In this document: positions 46,600-54,725 of the stretch, in pieces | Numbering within the stretch: position 1 is the stretch's first letter | Layout: each line of letters opens with the position of its first letter | Origin: Parelaphostrongylus tenuis | Lineage: Eukaryota > Nematoda > Chromadorea > Rhabditida > Metastrongylidae | Reading direction: 5' to 3' | NCBI GenBank assembly: GCA_019055375.1 | Contig: JAHQIW010007056.1 | Span: forward strand, 124,001 to 188,000 | Length of the DNA: 64,000 nucleotides | Translations under genes and position numbers: made by a program | Notes under the pieces: generated by a model | The model's database searches: none | What the model was told of the DNA's origin: nothing | Seen by the model: the letters and a program-made list of their open reading frames with translations, nothing else

Positions 46600-46695
46600 A
46601 CAGCATATTACAAGCCTTTCATAGGTCCTGTTATGGCACTTATAAAACGCTAGGCATGTGTTTTGGCCTGGCCTTACAGCCTCATGATTAGAACG
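46600..46695 (-). ncRNA. Degenerate hammerhead-family repeat
   Basis: CCTGTTATGGCACTTATAAA, GCATGTGTTTTGGCCTGGCC, TTACAGCCTCATGATTAG aligns with the hammerhead locus at 53940-54016. On the minus strand the core has decayed (CATGAGG in place of CTGACGAGG, CAAAAC for CGAAAC), so no active fold is expected. Confidence 0.5.
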
Positions 46696-46854
46696 GTACC
46701 TTTCGGATCAGTCATTTCGTTGGGGAATGCATCCTTATATAAGGGAATCGGAGCAAAACTATTTACACTAAACGTACGTGAAACGTCATCCTGAAGTTCT
46801 TGTGAATGATTGACTGTGTATTATCATTTGCTTGACTTACGGCTATTAGTCTAT

Positions 46855-46925
46855 ATATATATATGTATATATACATATATATGTGTATATAGACGTATAT
46901 ATGTAAATGTATAGATATATGTATA
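46855..46925. repeat. TA microsatellite
   Basis: TATATATGTATATATACATA and similar. Confidence 0.95.
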
Positions 46926-47138
46926 TATCAACACTTTTAATAGACCATTTTGAGGCCTCGCTTAGAGCTGATACATCGTGACAACATATTTTAAGCCTTC
47001 GATGAGGCTGATAGGCGGACACATCTGTCTAGTACTTTATAAAAGCCATAACAGACCTCATGAAAGGATCAAAAGATGGTCTATTAATGCATAAATTCTA
47101 AGCGAGGTTACAAAATGGTCGACTGAAAGTGTTGATAA
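46926..47138. mobile_element. Short TIR element carrying a hammerhead-like relic
   Basis: The left end TATCAACACTTTTAATAGAC, CATTTTGAGGCCTCGCTTAG is the inverse of the right end (CTAAGCGAGGTTACAAAATG, GTGTTGATA); arms are about 43 bp. The interior 46980-47070 is, on the plus strand, a decayed version of the 53.99 kb hammerhead (CGATGAGGCTGATAGGCGGA). Confidence 0.55.
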
Positions 47139-48370
47139 CGATATAGATGGACCAGTTATGTATCAAGAAAGCCAAACGACGGATAAACGAAAGGAGCTAC
47201 AGAAGCGACTTCGCAAATATCTATACGTTTTTAGGACAACTTTGTGAAGATGTCTTTGGGTTGTTACTGGACCGAATTAGCTGTACTCATTGTTCTTGAT
47301 GTTTTTTTATGCATAAAGAACATAGCTCTCTTGAACGGGACTTGAATCGTGGTGGCTTCAGTATATTTTGAGAATAGGTTTCAAGATTTGCTGCTTCATA
47401 GTACATCGATAGAGCAACTTGAAGTCAATGAACGTCATGTTTCTATCCATTCTTGAATATCATATTTGTCAAAGTTTTATGTTGGGTTTGATTCTATGTG
47501 AAATGTCTATTTTTGATTAATGTGAGATAATTGTCATGTAAAAATCATTTTTAGTGCTCCTTCAAACGCTTTCATATATGGAAGTGGTCAAGTGAAAGTT
47601 GAATAGAGCAACAGAAAAGATTTCTCACAATCATAAATAAGATATCCGTAAAATCCGTCATATTCGGTGTCGTTATGTATCTGGAACAACAAACAAAATG
47701 ATTTTAAGAAACTTTGCAAAGAAAGTACCACTAGTAAAGTTATATGAATCTAGTGAGAGAGCTCTAGTCTGGTTATCATGGAACACTGGAAACGACCCGA
47801 TCAGCATTAACAATCATAACGAGAAGAAAGTCCTCGGGCCACAATCGAACTTATACGCAAAGTTAATTAACCTCCGTGGATGATAGACGCGAAGAAAATA
47901 TTCTTGTGCAAAAGCTGAGATTCCCACATAGATGGGTCACGCCAATGAAAACCAATAAATAACATATAGTACTAAACAGTGCTGTTGCAAAACAGCTGAG
48001 ATGTTTATGGTTTACTTCAAAGATGAGAAAGAAAAACCATAAGTCAAATGTACAACGTATAAACGGTGACTTTCACCGCATCTCAGTCCTTGTCGGGTTT
48101 AGTACAAGCATATTCCATGTGTAGTTAACTCATAAAACGTATCTTATCTGCGTACCGATAAAAATCATGTTTTTGCTCCAACCTCAATCTTTGATAAAAT
48201 TTAGGCCTCTCATTTAGTTCAAGGTGATCGTCAGATCTCACTGAAAACCTTATGATCAATTCAAAGAAATTCATGAAAATAAGAAAGAGTATATTAATTG
48301 TCGATACTTATAGTGTGGAAGAAAGTGTTCCATGGATCTCGTTACTAAATTTGTTCCCAGGACCGACTAT
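47139..48370. other. No recognised feature
   Basis: Nothing supported. Confidence 0.4.
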
Positions 48371-49328
48371 CTATTAACCTCGGCATAGTTTGAATAAATC
48401 AGTATCTTCTTCTGTTTAGCCGCTCCGAGGTGTTATTGATATTATTGATTGAATATCAGCGAAGCATATAACAATACAGTTAATATTGCAGCACGAATAT
48501 TACAACAGTCGTGGTGGCTAACCTTTCGGCAAGATTCGCCATCTTCAGAGCCTGGAAAGGTCAAATTGATTCGCAAATTATTAAATCAAAAGCATTCGTA
48601 ACCCTAGCAGAAAATGTAAGAGATGACCGTTTAGATGTTTTCGGTCTTTCAATTAATCACTGAAGACCTGCCACTTGGAGTCTGTGTTAATGTAAGACTG
48701 TGCCTGGCTCAGGTCGGGTATATTAGCCTGAGATATGGTGCTAGGTCACGCGTTATTACGAGGCATTCTTCTTTGCGATTCATTTTTGGGCCTTTGCTAT
48801 GTATCCAAAAGGCTTCCAAAGTTTTACGCGTAGACGTTTTCGCTTCCTGTGCAAGGAGCGTGAATTTAACCTCAAAATCTGCTCCCTTATGCTTCTGTTC
48901 CCTATGCGTGCCTAGTGGGGTTTTTGGGTCGGAGTTACGTTTCCCAGCTAGGTGCTCTTTTACGCGGATGCAGAGTGGTCTACCCGTTTCGCCAGTATAT
49001 TCATCCCCGCATGCCTCGCAAGAGATCAGGTAAATTGTACCCGACCTCATGCAGTCGCCGTCTCTGCCGTTTGGGCAAACTTTGCAGTCGTTGGTTTCGC
49101 AGAGACGATCATACAGCCGGTTGCGGACTAATTGGCGTTTTAGTGTTTTTGGTGGTATCTCGACTACTGCTACCGAATTATCTAAACCTGCTCTTAAGCA
49201 GCGTTTGACGGCTGCACTCACTTCGTTAGAAATAAAAGGCAGAATGAATGGAACTTTATCCTCGCTAGACCATCCGTGCTCCTATCGTGTTGTAGCCATT
49301 AGAGGTGGCTATTTTTCGCGCCAAGCTC
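48371..49328 (-). mobile_element. 5'-truncated Penelope-like copy, inverted
   Basis: On the minus strand, 49221-48709 encodes the GIY-YIG end of the PLE protein, almost identical to the 50-52 kb copy. It is followed by the same 3' sequence to 48631 and then a further tail to 48371 (TGCGAATCAATTTGACCTTT, GGCTCTGAAGATGGCGAATC). The inverted match to 51293-52031 covers about 700 bp with a deletion of about 48 bp near 49270. Such partial inverted copies are a known feature of PLE insertions. Confidence 0.9.
48709..49221 (-). pseudogene. Penelope-like GIY-YIG endonuclease fragment
   Basis: 170 codons open: the Cys-rich CETNDCKVCPNGRDGDC segment, then GTIYLISCEACGDEY and TGETGRPLCIRVKEHL (GIY-YIG nuclease motifs; the second motif is YTG here instead of YIG), and LEAFWI with the conserved Glu. 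It lacks the RT, so it is a truncated fragment. One codon is lost relative to the main copy (KRCLRAGL versus KRCLKRAGL). The Ile to Thr change in the YIG motif could weaken the nuclease. Confidence 0.9.
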
Positions 49329-49349
49329 CCCTGACCCCAAGACCCTGTC

Positions 49350-49686
49350 ACTAAGACAAAATATCGTCTTAGCTAAACAAACAATTATTTTCCTTTGTCG
49401 CTGCCTAGAACACCGAATCGTTCCCGACTTCATAAGGCGAATAAGGCGAAAACGACTTCAAGAGCTATGCGGGCGACCAGAAGACGATCAACGAGTATGA
49501 GCATCGAATTAAGATATCACAAGAAGCACTTCGATTCAAACAAGATGTAATGTATTCTCATTTAGAGAAGTGTGAGTCGAAAGAATTTTATTGTGTTCAA
49601 TATTTAGAGGATCGCCTTTGGAGGAGAATCAAGGGTGGGTCAACTTTGTTTTGCGAATCTATTAGGTCAAATGCTAAAGTAACCTT
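49350..49686 (+). pseudogene. Penelope-like N-terminal coding region, frame-shifted
   Basis: Frame segments AKQTIIFLCRCLEHRIVPDF, RRIRRKRLQELCGRPEDD, then in another frame YEHRIKISQEALRFKQDVMY, SHLEKCESKEFYCVQYLEDR, GGSTLFCESIRSNAKVTL lead into the ORF that starts at 49687. One shift near 49490 and one near 49680 separate them. This is the poorly conserved N-terminal part upstream of PLE RTs. Confidence 0.65.
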
Positions 49687-50358
49687 ATGCAGAAAATTGA
49701 AAAACTTTTGAACAATTCGCATAGGCAAACTTTAACAAAACACCATAACACCGATAACGAAAGCCCTAAGAGTCTAACTAACATCAATAATGTGCCGGAA
49801 ACATCAAGGGTCACCGTGTTAGGAGGCATAACTCTCCCCGATAATGCGCGCTCGCTCTTAGAAATGGGCCCAAGTTTCTCACCAGCTCAATCCATTTCTA
49901 AGGAAACCCTGTGTAGTATCGCGTGCAATTTGCAAGACCTTCAAGATCGGCTCCGCTATAAAGCTAAACTAGAACCACCCAATAGGAGCGAACAGCAGGG
50001 AACTGTAGGATCATTGCCAACACCGCCTTTTCCTCGAGCGTTCCTTAGACAGCAAGGCCCTAATAATGAAGTGGATATCAATTTTCGCATATTTTCGGAC
50101 GAAACTCTTGGAATCCTTGATCACTATCGCGCAAAAAAGTTTAGCTCCAACCTAACATCAACGCAGAAAAACGGTATACGACAGATACGGGAGCTAATAA
50201 AGTCCAAAACCATTCGACTATCAGTTAGTGATAAGGGAGGAGAGTTCGTGGTAATTCCCCATAAATTGGATGTCGAGATAACGAAAAAACACCTAGAGGA
50301 CACTACACTCTATCGTCCATCATCCATAAGGAATTTCAAAAACAATATCGAAAGTTGA
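49687..50358 (+). CDS. Penelope-like ORF, N-terminal to finger region
   Basis: 223 codons. The centre (VTVLGGITLPDNARSLLEMG, PSFSPAQSISKETL) is the conserved PLE segment preceding the RT (LPxxxxxLLExGPxFxP type). The C-terminal part (LDHYRAKKFSSNLTSTQKNG, IRLSVSDKGGEFVVIPHKLD) is the entry to the RT fingers. It ends at TGA 50356-50358 through a one-base shift near 50335: in the alternative frame the same bases read EFQKQYRKLNSEW and flow straight into the next ORF. The original protein was therefore continuous. Confidence 0.85.
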   Translation: MQKIEKLLNNSHRQTLTKHHNTDNESPKSLTNINNVPETSRVTVLGGITLPDNARSLLEMGPSFSPAQSISKETLCSIACNLQDLQDRLRYKAKLEPPNRSEQQGTVGSLPTPPFPRAFLRQQGPNNEVDINFRIFSDETLGILDHYRAKKFSSNLTSTQKNGIRQIRELIKSKTIRLSVSDKGGEFVVIPHKLDVEITKKHLEDTTLYRPSSIRNFKNNIES

Positions 50359-51953
50359 ATAGTGAATGGGTAAAAATAGCAAGTTCGGCTGGTTTGAAAT
50401 CTTCCGTTATTTCTCAACTAAAACTTAGTCCACCATCATGCCCCGTCTTGTACTTACTTATTAAGACTCACAAGTTGGTATGTACAGATGATCTTGCGTC
50501 TACTGATCCATCAAAATTCAAAGTTAGACCCATCATCAGCTGTGTAGACGGGCCAACGGATAGAATAACGTGGTTTTTAAACTTAATACTAGTCCAACTA
50601 CTAAAACACATTCCAGCCCATCTGACCAATATCCAAATGTTCTTGGATCGTCTACGTTACGCGTCTCCCAACAACGCGTACGTGATGGAATCGTTCGACG
50701 TAACCGCTCTTTATACAAACGTGTCGAATGAGACCGCAATGCAAGCCATATGCGAGCTTCTAACGGAGCACGAGCGAACTACGAACATGTATGGCTTCTC
50801 CATTCGGCAGGTCGTGGCTCTCTTCAAAAAGTGCCTAAGCTGCTCATTCTTTAGATGGTCTGGGAATTATTTTGCGCAGATCAGAGGGCTGGCAATGGGA
50901 CAACGACTAGCTCCGACCCTTGCTATCGCTTTTATGTCTAAAGTAGAGGCACCAATATTCGATCTCCGGCCGTTACTCTACTGTAGGTATATAGATGATT
51001 GTTTTGTCGTCTGCTCAACGCAAGAGGAGATGGACAAATGTTTTGAGTTGTTAAATAGCCAGTCAGAGTACATAACGTTCACCCGTGAGAAACCTAAGGC
51101 AAATTGGCTTCCATTTTTGAACGTTCAAGTTAACCTCTCTAAAAACTCTTACAACACAAAGTGGTATCGCAAACCAAGCAACAAAAACATCCTATCTGCT
51201 CATACCTCGCACACAAAATGCGCACTTATAAAAAACATGTTTCGAACAGCTGCTAATGTGTGCACAGAAAAAAAACACAAGGTAGAGTACCTGAGCTTGG
51301 CGCGAAAAATAGCCACCTCTAATGGCTACAACACGATAGGAGCTTCTCGGGTTAAATTTAGAGAAAATTTGGCGTCCCTATACGGAAGGTTTAGCGAGGA
51401 TAAAGTTCCATTCATCCTGCCTTTTATTTCTAACGAAGTGAGTGCAGCCATCAAACGCTGCTTAAAAAGAGCAGGTTTAGATAATTCGGTAGCAGTAGTC
51501 GAGATACCACCAAAAACACTAAAACGCCAATTAGTCCGCAACCGGCTGTATAATCGTCTCTGCGAAACCAACGACTGCAAAGTTTGCCCAAACGGCAGAG
51601 ACGGCGACTGCATGAGGTCGGGTACAATTTACCTGATCTCTTGCGAGGCATGCGGGGATGAATATATTGGCGAAACGGGTAGACCACTCTGCATCCGCGT
51701 AAAAGAGCACCTAGCTGGGAAACGTAACTCCGACCCAAAAACCCCACTAGGCACGCATAGGGAACAGAAGCATAAGGGAGCAGATTTTGAGGTTAAATTC
51801 ACGCTCCTTGCACAGGAATCGAAAACGTCTACGCGTAAAACTTTGGAAGCCTTTTGGATACATAGCAAAGTCCCAAAAATGAACCGCAAAGAAGAATGCC
51901 TCGTAATAACGGGTGACCTAGCACCATATCTCAGGCTAATATTCCCGACCTGA
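50355..51953 (+). CDS. Penelope-like reverse transcriptase with GIY-YIG endonuclease
   Basis: 532 codons open. RT motifs in order: LYLLIKTHKL (about residues 33-42), KVRPIISCVDGP, motif A SFDVTALYTNV (about 114-124, catalytic Asp), motif B RGLAMGQRLAPTLA (about 178-191), motif C YIDD (about 212-215, two catalytic Asp), and the YRKPSNKNILSAHTS thumb region. A Cys cluster (CETNDCKVCPNGRDGDC) leads into the GIY-YIG nuclease: GTIYLIS (about 422), YIGETGR (about 436), KEHLAG and LEAFWI (about 497, conserved Glu). All visible catalytic residues are present, but the N-terminal part is in another frame, so no complete protein is expected. The start codon is not real: the frame simply opens after the shift. 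Confidence 0.93.
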   Translation: MNSEWVKIASSAGLKSSVISQLKLSPPSCPVLYLLIKTHKLVCTDDLASTDPSKFKVRPIISCVDGPTDRITWFLNLILVQLLKHIPAHLTNIQMFLDRLRYASPNNAYVMESFDVTALYTNVSNETAMQAICELLTEHERTTNMYGFSIRQVVALFKKCLSCSFFRWSGNYFAQIRGLAMGQRLAPTLAIAFMSKVEAPIFDLRPLLYCRYIDDCFVVCSTQEEMDKCFELLNSQSEYITFTREKPKANWLPFLNVQVNLSKNSYNTKWYRKPSNKNILSAHTSHTKCALIKNMFRTAANVCTEKKHKVEYLSLARKIATSNGYNTIGASRVKFRENLASLYGRFSEDKVPFILPFISNEVSAAIKRCLKRAGLDNSVAVVEIPPKTLKRQLVRNRLYNRLCETNDCKVCPNGRDGDCMRSGTIYLISCEACGDEYIGETGRPLCIRVKEHLAGKRNSDPKTPLGTHREQKHKGADFEVKFTLLAQESKTSTRKTLEAFWIHSKVPKMNRKEECLVITGDLAPYLRLIFPT

Positions 51954-52031
51954 GCCAGGCACAGTCTTACATTAACACAGACTCCAAGTGGCAGGTCTTC
52001 AATGATTAATTGAAAGACCCAAAACATCTAA
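51293..52031 (+). repeat. Right arm of the 0.7-kb PLE inverted repeat
   Basis: Reverse complement of 48631-49328 apart from a gap of about 48 bp and scattered substitutions. Covers the GIY-YIG coding end plus about 80 bp of 3' sequence. Confidence 0.9.
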
Positions 52032-52699
52032 GCGGAACGTTTGTCGAAACGTTTGTCTACAGGTACGTGTAATGCAGAAGTTAGAGGTGCTCGCAGTAAT
52101 TCAAGATTCTTGATTTGGCATCGTGCTTGATGTATGCACAGCCCCTCCGAGATGGGTGATTTGATAACAAACTTTGTTCGGGAAAAAAGCATAATGATTC
52201 GGTGGATGTCCCCCAAAAGTCATTTAGTAGGTAAAAGACATGCTGACATGCGGTACGCTGATAAGAATCGAGCCGAATACACTGAGCAAATCAGGGCTTA
52301 TATCAACACTCTAATACTCTTTCTCCTTAACGTCTTTTGGTAGCACATAACTAAACTTTCCAAAAATTCGTCCTACAAATACTAAACATTGAAGCACATT
52401 TACACTTAAACACTTAGATGGTCCGTCTTCACTAGTTGTGAGGAACCCAGCACATTTTCCACGTAGTATATTGCTGGTCGTGCATTTGGTACTCTTGGTT
52501 CCCTGACGTAACCTTGCAAGTGCGTTTTCAGGTCTTCACGATGTCGTTTCCAAGGATTGGATTTTGGCGATGGATCCTTGGCTGCGCTTCCTACTTGTTG
52601 ATTCGGAGATGATGTTAGGCTGAAATCGGAAGCACAAGTAAGAAGGGAAATCAGCCAACCGCTAACGGATGATGTAAAAGCCGTGTAAAAGCTCTTAAT
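52032..52699. other. Unassigned, between the PLE and the hammerhead element
   Basis: Begins GCGGAACGTTTGTCGAAACG, a possible alternative PLE tail. No exon or other element match seen. Confidence 0.35.
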
Positions 52700-52796
52700 G
52701 CAGTGTTTATACTTCTGCTATCGACTGCTTTTTTACAGACCCGCTCAAAATGATTTAATCTGATAAGGATATACATATTTTGAGCCATACGTCTAG

Positions 52797-52842
52797 TGCT
52801 ATATAGGCGCCTATTTCGTCCTATTGGGACTCATCAGTAGCA
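52797..52842 (-). ncRNA. Hammerhead ribozyme, minus strand
   Basis: Identical to the plus-strand motif at 53092-53137 by virtue of the perfect palindrome. Core CTGATGA is at 52837-52831 (minus), helix II GTCC/GGAC, then GAAA, and the predicted cleavage is after the A at 52102+700, that is 52802. Helix I can be 6 bp here (GTGCTA/TAGCAC), one more than in the plus copy. Confidence 0.88.
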
Positions 52843-53091
52843 CCCTCCCTCGGTTCCGTCGATCCCTTGAGGTGAAACAATCCTCCAAAGGAACCGACGC
52901 CGAGTAAAATTAAGCACCCAAAGTAGGATGATGTTATTACCTGACTTTCATTTTAAAAGCCGTAAGCTCGACTGCCGGTCACCACAAAGTCAGGTAATAA
53001 CATCATCCTACTTTGGGTGCTTAATTTTACTCGGCGTCGGTTCCTTTGGAGGATTGTTTCACCTCAAGGGATCGACGGAACCGAGGGAGGG

Positions 53092-53137
53092 TGCTACTGA
53101 TGAGTCCCAATAGGACGAAATAGGCGCCTATATAGCA
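53092..53137 (+). ncRNA. Hammerhead ribozyme, plus strand
   Basis: Helix I TGCTA (53092-53096) pairs with T-A-G-C-A (53133-53137). The conserved core CTGATGA is at 53097-53103. Helix II GTCC (53104-53107) pairs with GGAC (53113-53116) around loop CAATA. GAA is at 53117-53119. Helix III is the 12-nt self-complementary ATAGGCGCCTAT (53120-53131), with A15.1 and U16.1 in place. The cleavage nucleotide is A at 53132 (NUH rule satisfied by TA after helix III). Every invariant hammerhead position is met. Helix III can only make a very short hairpin alone or a stable dimer, as in known Penelope/retrozyme hammerheads. Confidence 0.9.
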
Positions 53138-53159
53138 GTGTTTATACTTTATGTATATA

Positions 53160-53212
53160 TACACGTAGACATATATATATATATATATATAATATATCTA
53201 TATATCTATATA

Positions 53213-53250
<38 letters not shown>
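53160..53250. repeat. TA microsatellite
   Basis: (TA)n interrupted by ATCTATATATC, directly 5' of the SINE. Confidence 0.95.
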
Positions 53251-53254
<4 letters not shown>

Positions 53255-53556
53255 CGCTTGTGGCGCAGTGGGCCAGAGGTGCTCTGCGTCGCACTCGAGG
53301 TCAATGGTTCGATCTCGCGCTCATGGCTCACCAAGCCATCCATCCCTCCGGGGTCGGCAAATTGGTACCAGACAGGTCTCAGACATGTGTGGGAGGATAA
53401 GCAGCACTGACTCGGTCCAGCGGGAGGCCATCGCGAGTCATTGTAAAGGCCAGATATGCATTCAATCACCTCAAACGAAGTTAAAAATTGAAGTTGAATG
53501 CATGGCGCATCCCTTCAGGGAGTGATCAACGCCGAGAGCTTTATCCTTTATCCTTT

Positions 53557-53558
<2 letters not shown>
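53251..53558 (+). mobile_element. SINE-A, tRNA-derived, best copy
   Basis: tRNA-like head with paired ends (GAGCGC/GCGCTC), A box TGGCGCAGTGGGCCAGAGG (53260-53278) and B box GGTTCGATCTC (53306-53316): an internal RNA polymerase III promoter. The unrelated body of about 230 bp ends GCCGAGAGCTTTATCC followed by TTTATCC repeats. Flanked by TA microsatellites on both sides. It would depend on a LINE (RTE remnants are present) for mobility. Further copies at 7535-7805, 42255-42475, 5640-5905 and fragments. Confidence 0.88.

Positions 53559-53592
<34 letters not shown>
53559..53592. repeat. TA microsatellite
   Basis: (AT)n immediately 3' of the SINE tail. Confidence 0.95.
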
Positions 53593-53596
<4 letters not shown>

Positions 53597-53934
53597 TTAG
53601 ACACACACGCTAAAGCACAGCATAGAAAAATATATATCGCAGGAAAATTCTAGAGTTTTGAAGCCATTGCAGAGTAGTGCGACTGCTTCAAGAGCCCAAA
53701 GGCGAAACCTACCCAAAAAGTGAAACGTAAGTATCAGCACAATCGAGTACGTATTTCCTCTGTAACGTCAGACGGTGAGACAAGTGATGTAAAATGATTT
53801 GACTTTCACGTTTTGACAAAGTCATTAGAATCCTATAAAAACAACACTTGCAGCATGATTTTCATTTTGTTACTATTTATTTCGAGTGTTTTATTAAAAG
53901 CACGCTCATATTCTAATATATCTCATATTTAACC
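53593..53934. other. No recognised feature
   Basis: Nothing supported. Confidence 0.35.
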
Positions 53935-53964
53935 TCTGAGCCAATGGTCTGTTATGGGCTCTTG

Positions 53965-54016
53965 TATAGCCCAATACATGTGTTTCGGCCTTCCAGCCTC
54001 GTCAGTTGTGCAGGCC
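53965..54016 (-). ncRNA. Hammerhead ribozyme, second type, minus strand
   Basis: On the minus strand: core CTGACGA (54005-53999), helix II GGCT/GGCC with loop GGAA, then GAA and A15.1 (GAAAC at 53986-53982). Helix III is only A-C...G-T around loop ACAT, followed by A as the cleavage nucleotide. Helix I starts CAA/TTG, then has an internal loop and further pairing (GGGC with GCCC). The tiny helix III and interrupted helix I are typical of Penelope-type hammerheads. All invariant core bases are present. Confidence 0.7.
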
Positions 54017-54230
54017 CTCAGTCTCTAGCCAATCCTCTCGGAGGCTCCTATATCCCTTAAAAAGAGGTAGGCGACGAAAAACGATTCACACAATCGCTGT
54101 CAAGTGGAAAATTACAAGATCGGCTAGTTTTTTTTCTTAATCATTACCAACAGAACATTGAGTTTCTAATTACAACACATTTTTTCGCTGGTGTTTAGCT
54201 TAATCGGGAAAGAATGTCATCACTGGCCAC

Positions 54231-54540
54231 AGGATCGCATAGGACACAGACGCGGGAGGTACACTACGTGCCCATGTGATCTCTGCCCGGTGGTCTCTAC
54301 TCAAACAGCTCAGTGTAAGACTTGTGAAAGGTGTAAGTAGGTTGAAAGCTGATTTTGTGCTTTATGCGATTAGAATCTAGATTTGGTGATTTTTTTTTAT
54401 TGGAGGAATGGTGGCGTTTGTTTGACTATGTTGTGGGTCTCATGATTTTTCCGGGCTCCAATAAAGGCCAAATCGCCAAAACGTCAGCTGCTTGAATTGT
54501 GAATTATAGAAGCCTCGTGTATGGATCAAAAAGAAAAAGA
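54231..54540 (+). mobile_element. Penelope-like 3' tail (no coding part)
   Basis: Colinear with the tail at 198-480: ATGCGATTAGAATCTAG, GGAGGAATGGTGGCGTTTGT, CCGGGCTCC, AAATCGCCAAAACGTCAGC, AGCCTCGTGTATGGATC. A short piece upstream (CATAGGACACAGACGCGGGA) may be the end of the coding region. Confidence 0.75.
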
Positions 54541-54554
54541 CAGGGAATCATCGT

Positions 54555-54640
54555 AGAATGCCAGGGTTTATGCAGTCCCTTGGAAAATGAGCCATGCATT
54601 CTACTCCATTCGTTGCATCATAGAGACCATTGAATTTATA
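54555..54640 (-). repeat. SINE-A fragment
   Basis: The minus strand reads GTAGAATGCATGGCTCATTT then CCAAGGGACTGC, resembling the GAATGCATGGCGCATCCCTT block. Confidence 0.4.
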
Positions 54641-54725
54641 CTCGTTTATATTTCTTATAATAACTCAGCGATGTATCAAACTAAGGTGTTCTTGACTAAA
54701 CAAGTCTAGCATCAAATAACCTATC

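Larger units (their letters stand above)
49340..52031 (+). mobile_element. Penelope-like retroelement, near full length
   Basis: Contains the N-terminal region (from about 49350), the RT and the GIY-YIG nuclease, then a 3' non-coding part. PLEs copy RNA to DNA at a target end cut by the GIY-YIG nuclease. It pairs head to head with 48371-49328. The 3' sequence diverges from the truncated copy after about 52031, so the element's own tail is missing or different. The reading frame is interrupted near 49490, 49680 and 50335; otherwise the sequence looks young. Confidence 0.92.
52700..53149. mobile_element. Palindromic twin-hammerhead insertion with 15-bp direct repeats
   Basis: GCAGTGTTTATACTT occurs at 52700-52714 and again at 53135-53149, consistent with a target-site duplication. 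Between them lie about 82 bp of single-copy sequence, then a perfect inverted repeat: arms 52797-52948 and 52986-53137, 152 bp each with no mismatch, around a 37-nt spacer. Each arm ends in a hammerhead ribozyme pointing outward. There is no coding capacity. Retroelements that end in hammerheads (Penelope-like elements, plant and animal retrozymes) are known; this arrangement is not one I recognise. The sequence is not shared with the PLE at 49340-52031. Confidence 0.8.

Noticed and set aside
51326..52027. Minus-strand open frames opposite the PLE nuclease
   Set aside because: They are antisense shadows of the PLE coding region; their plus-strand equivalents at 48635-49354 are shadows of the truncated inverted copy.
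52797..53137. Palindrome as a pure assembly or amplification artefact
   Set aside because: A perfect inverted repeat can be a fold-back chimera, but the unique 37-nt spacer, the 15-bp flanking direct repeats and intact ribozyme ends argue for a real insertion. Not fully excluded without reads.
53251..53323. A functional tRNA gene
   Set aside because: A and B boxes and paired ends are present, but the anticodon arm does not form a standard 5-bp stem with 7-nt loop, and the same head continues into a repeated non-tRNA body: it is a SINE.
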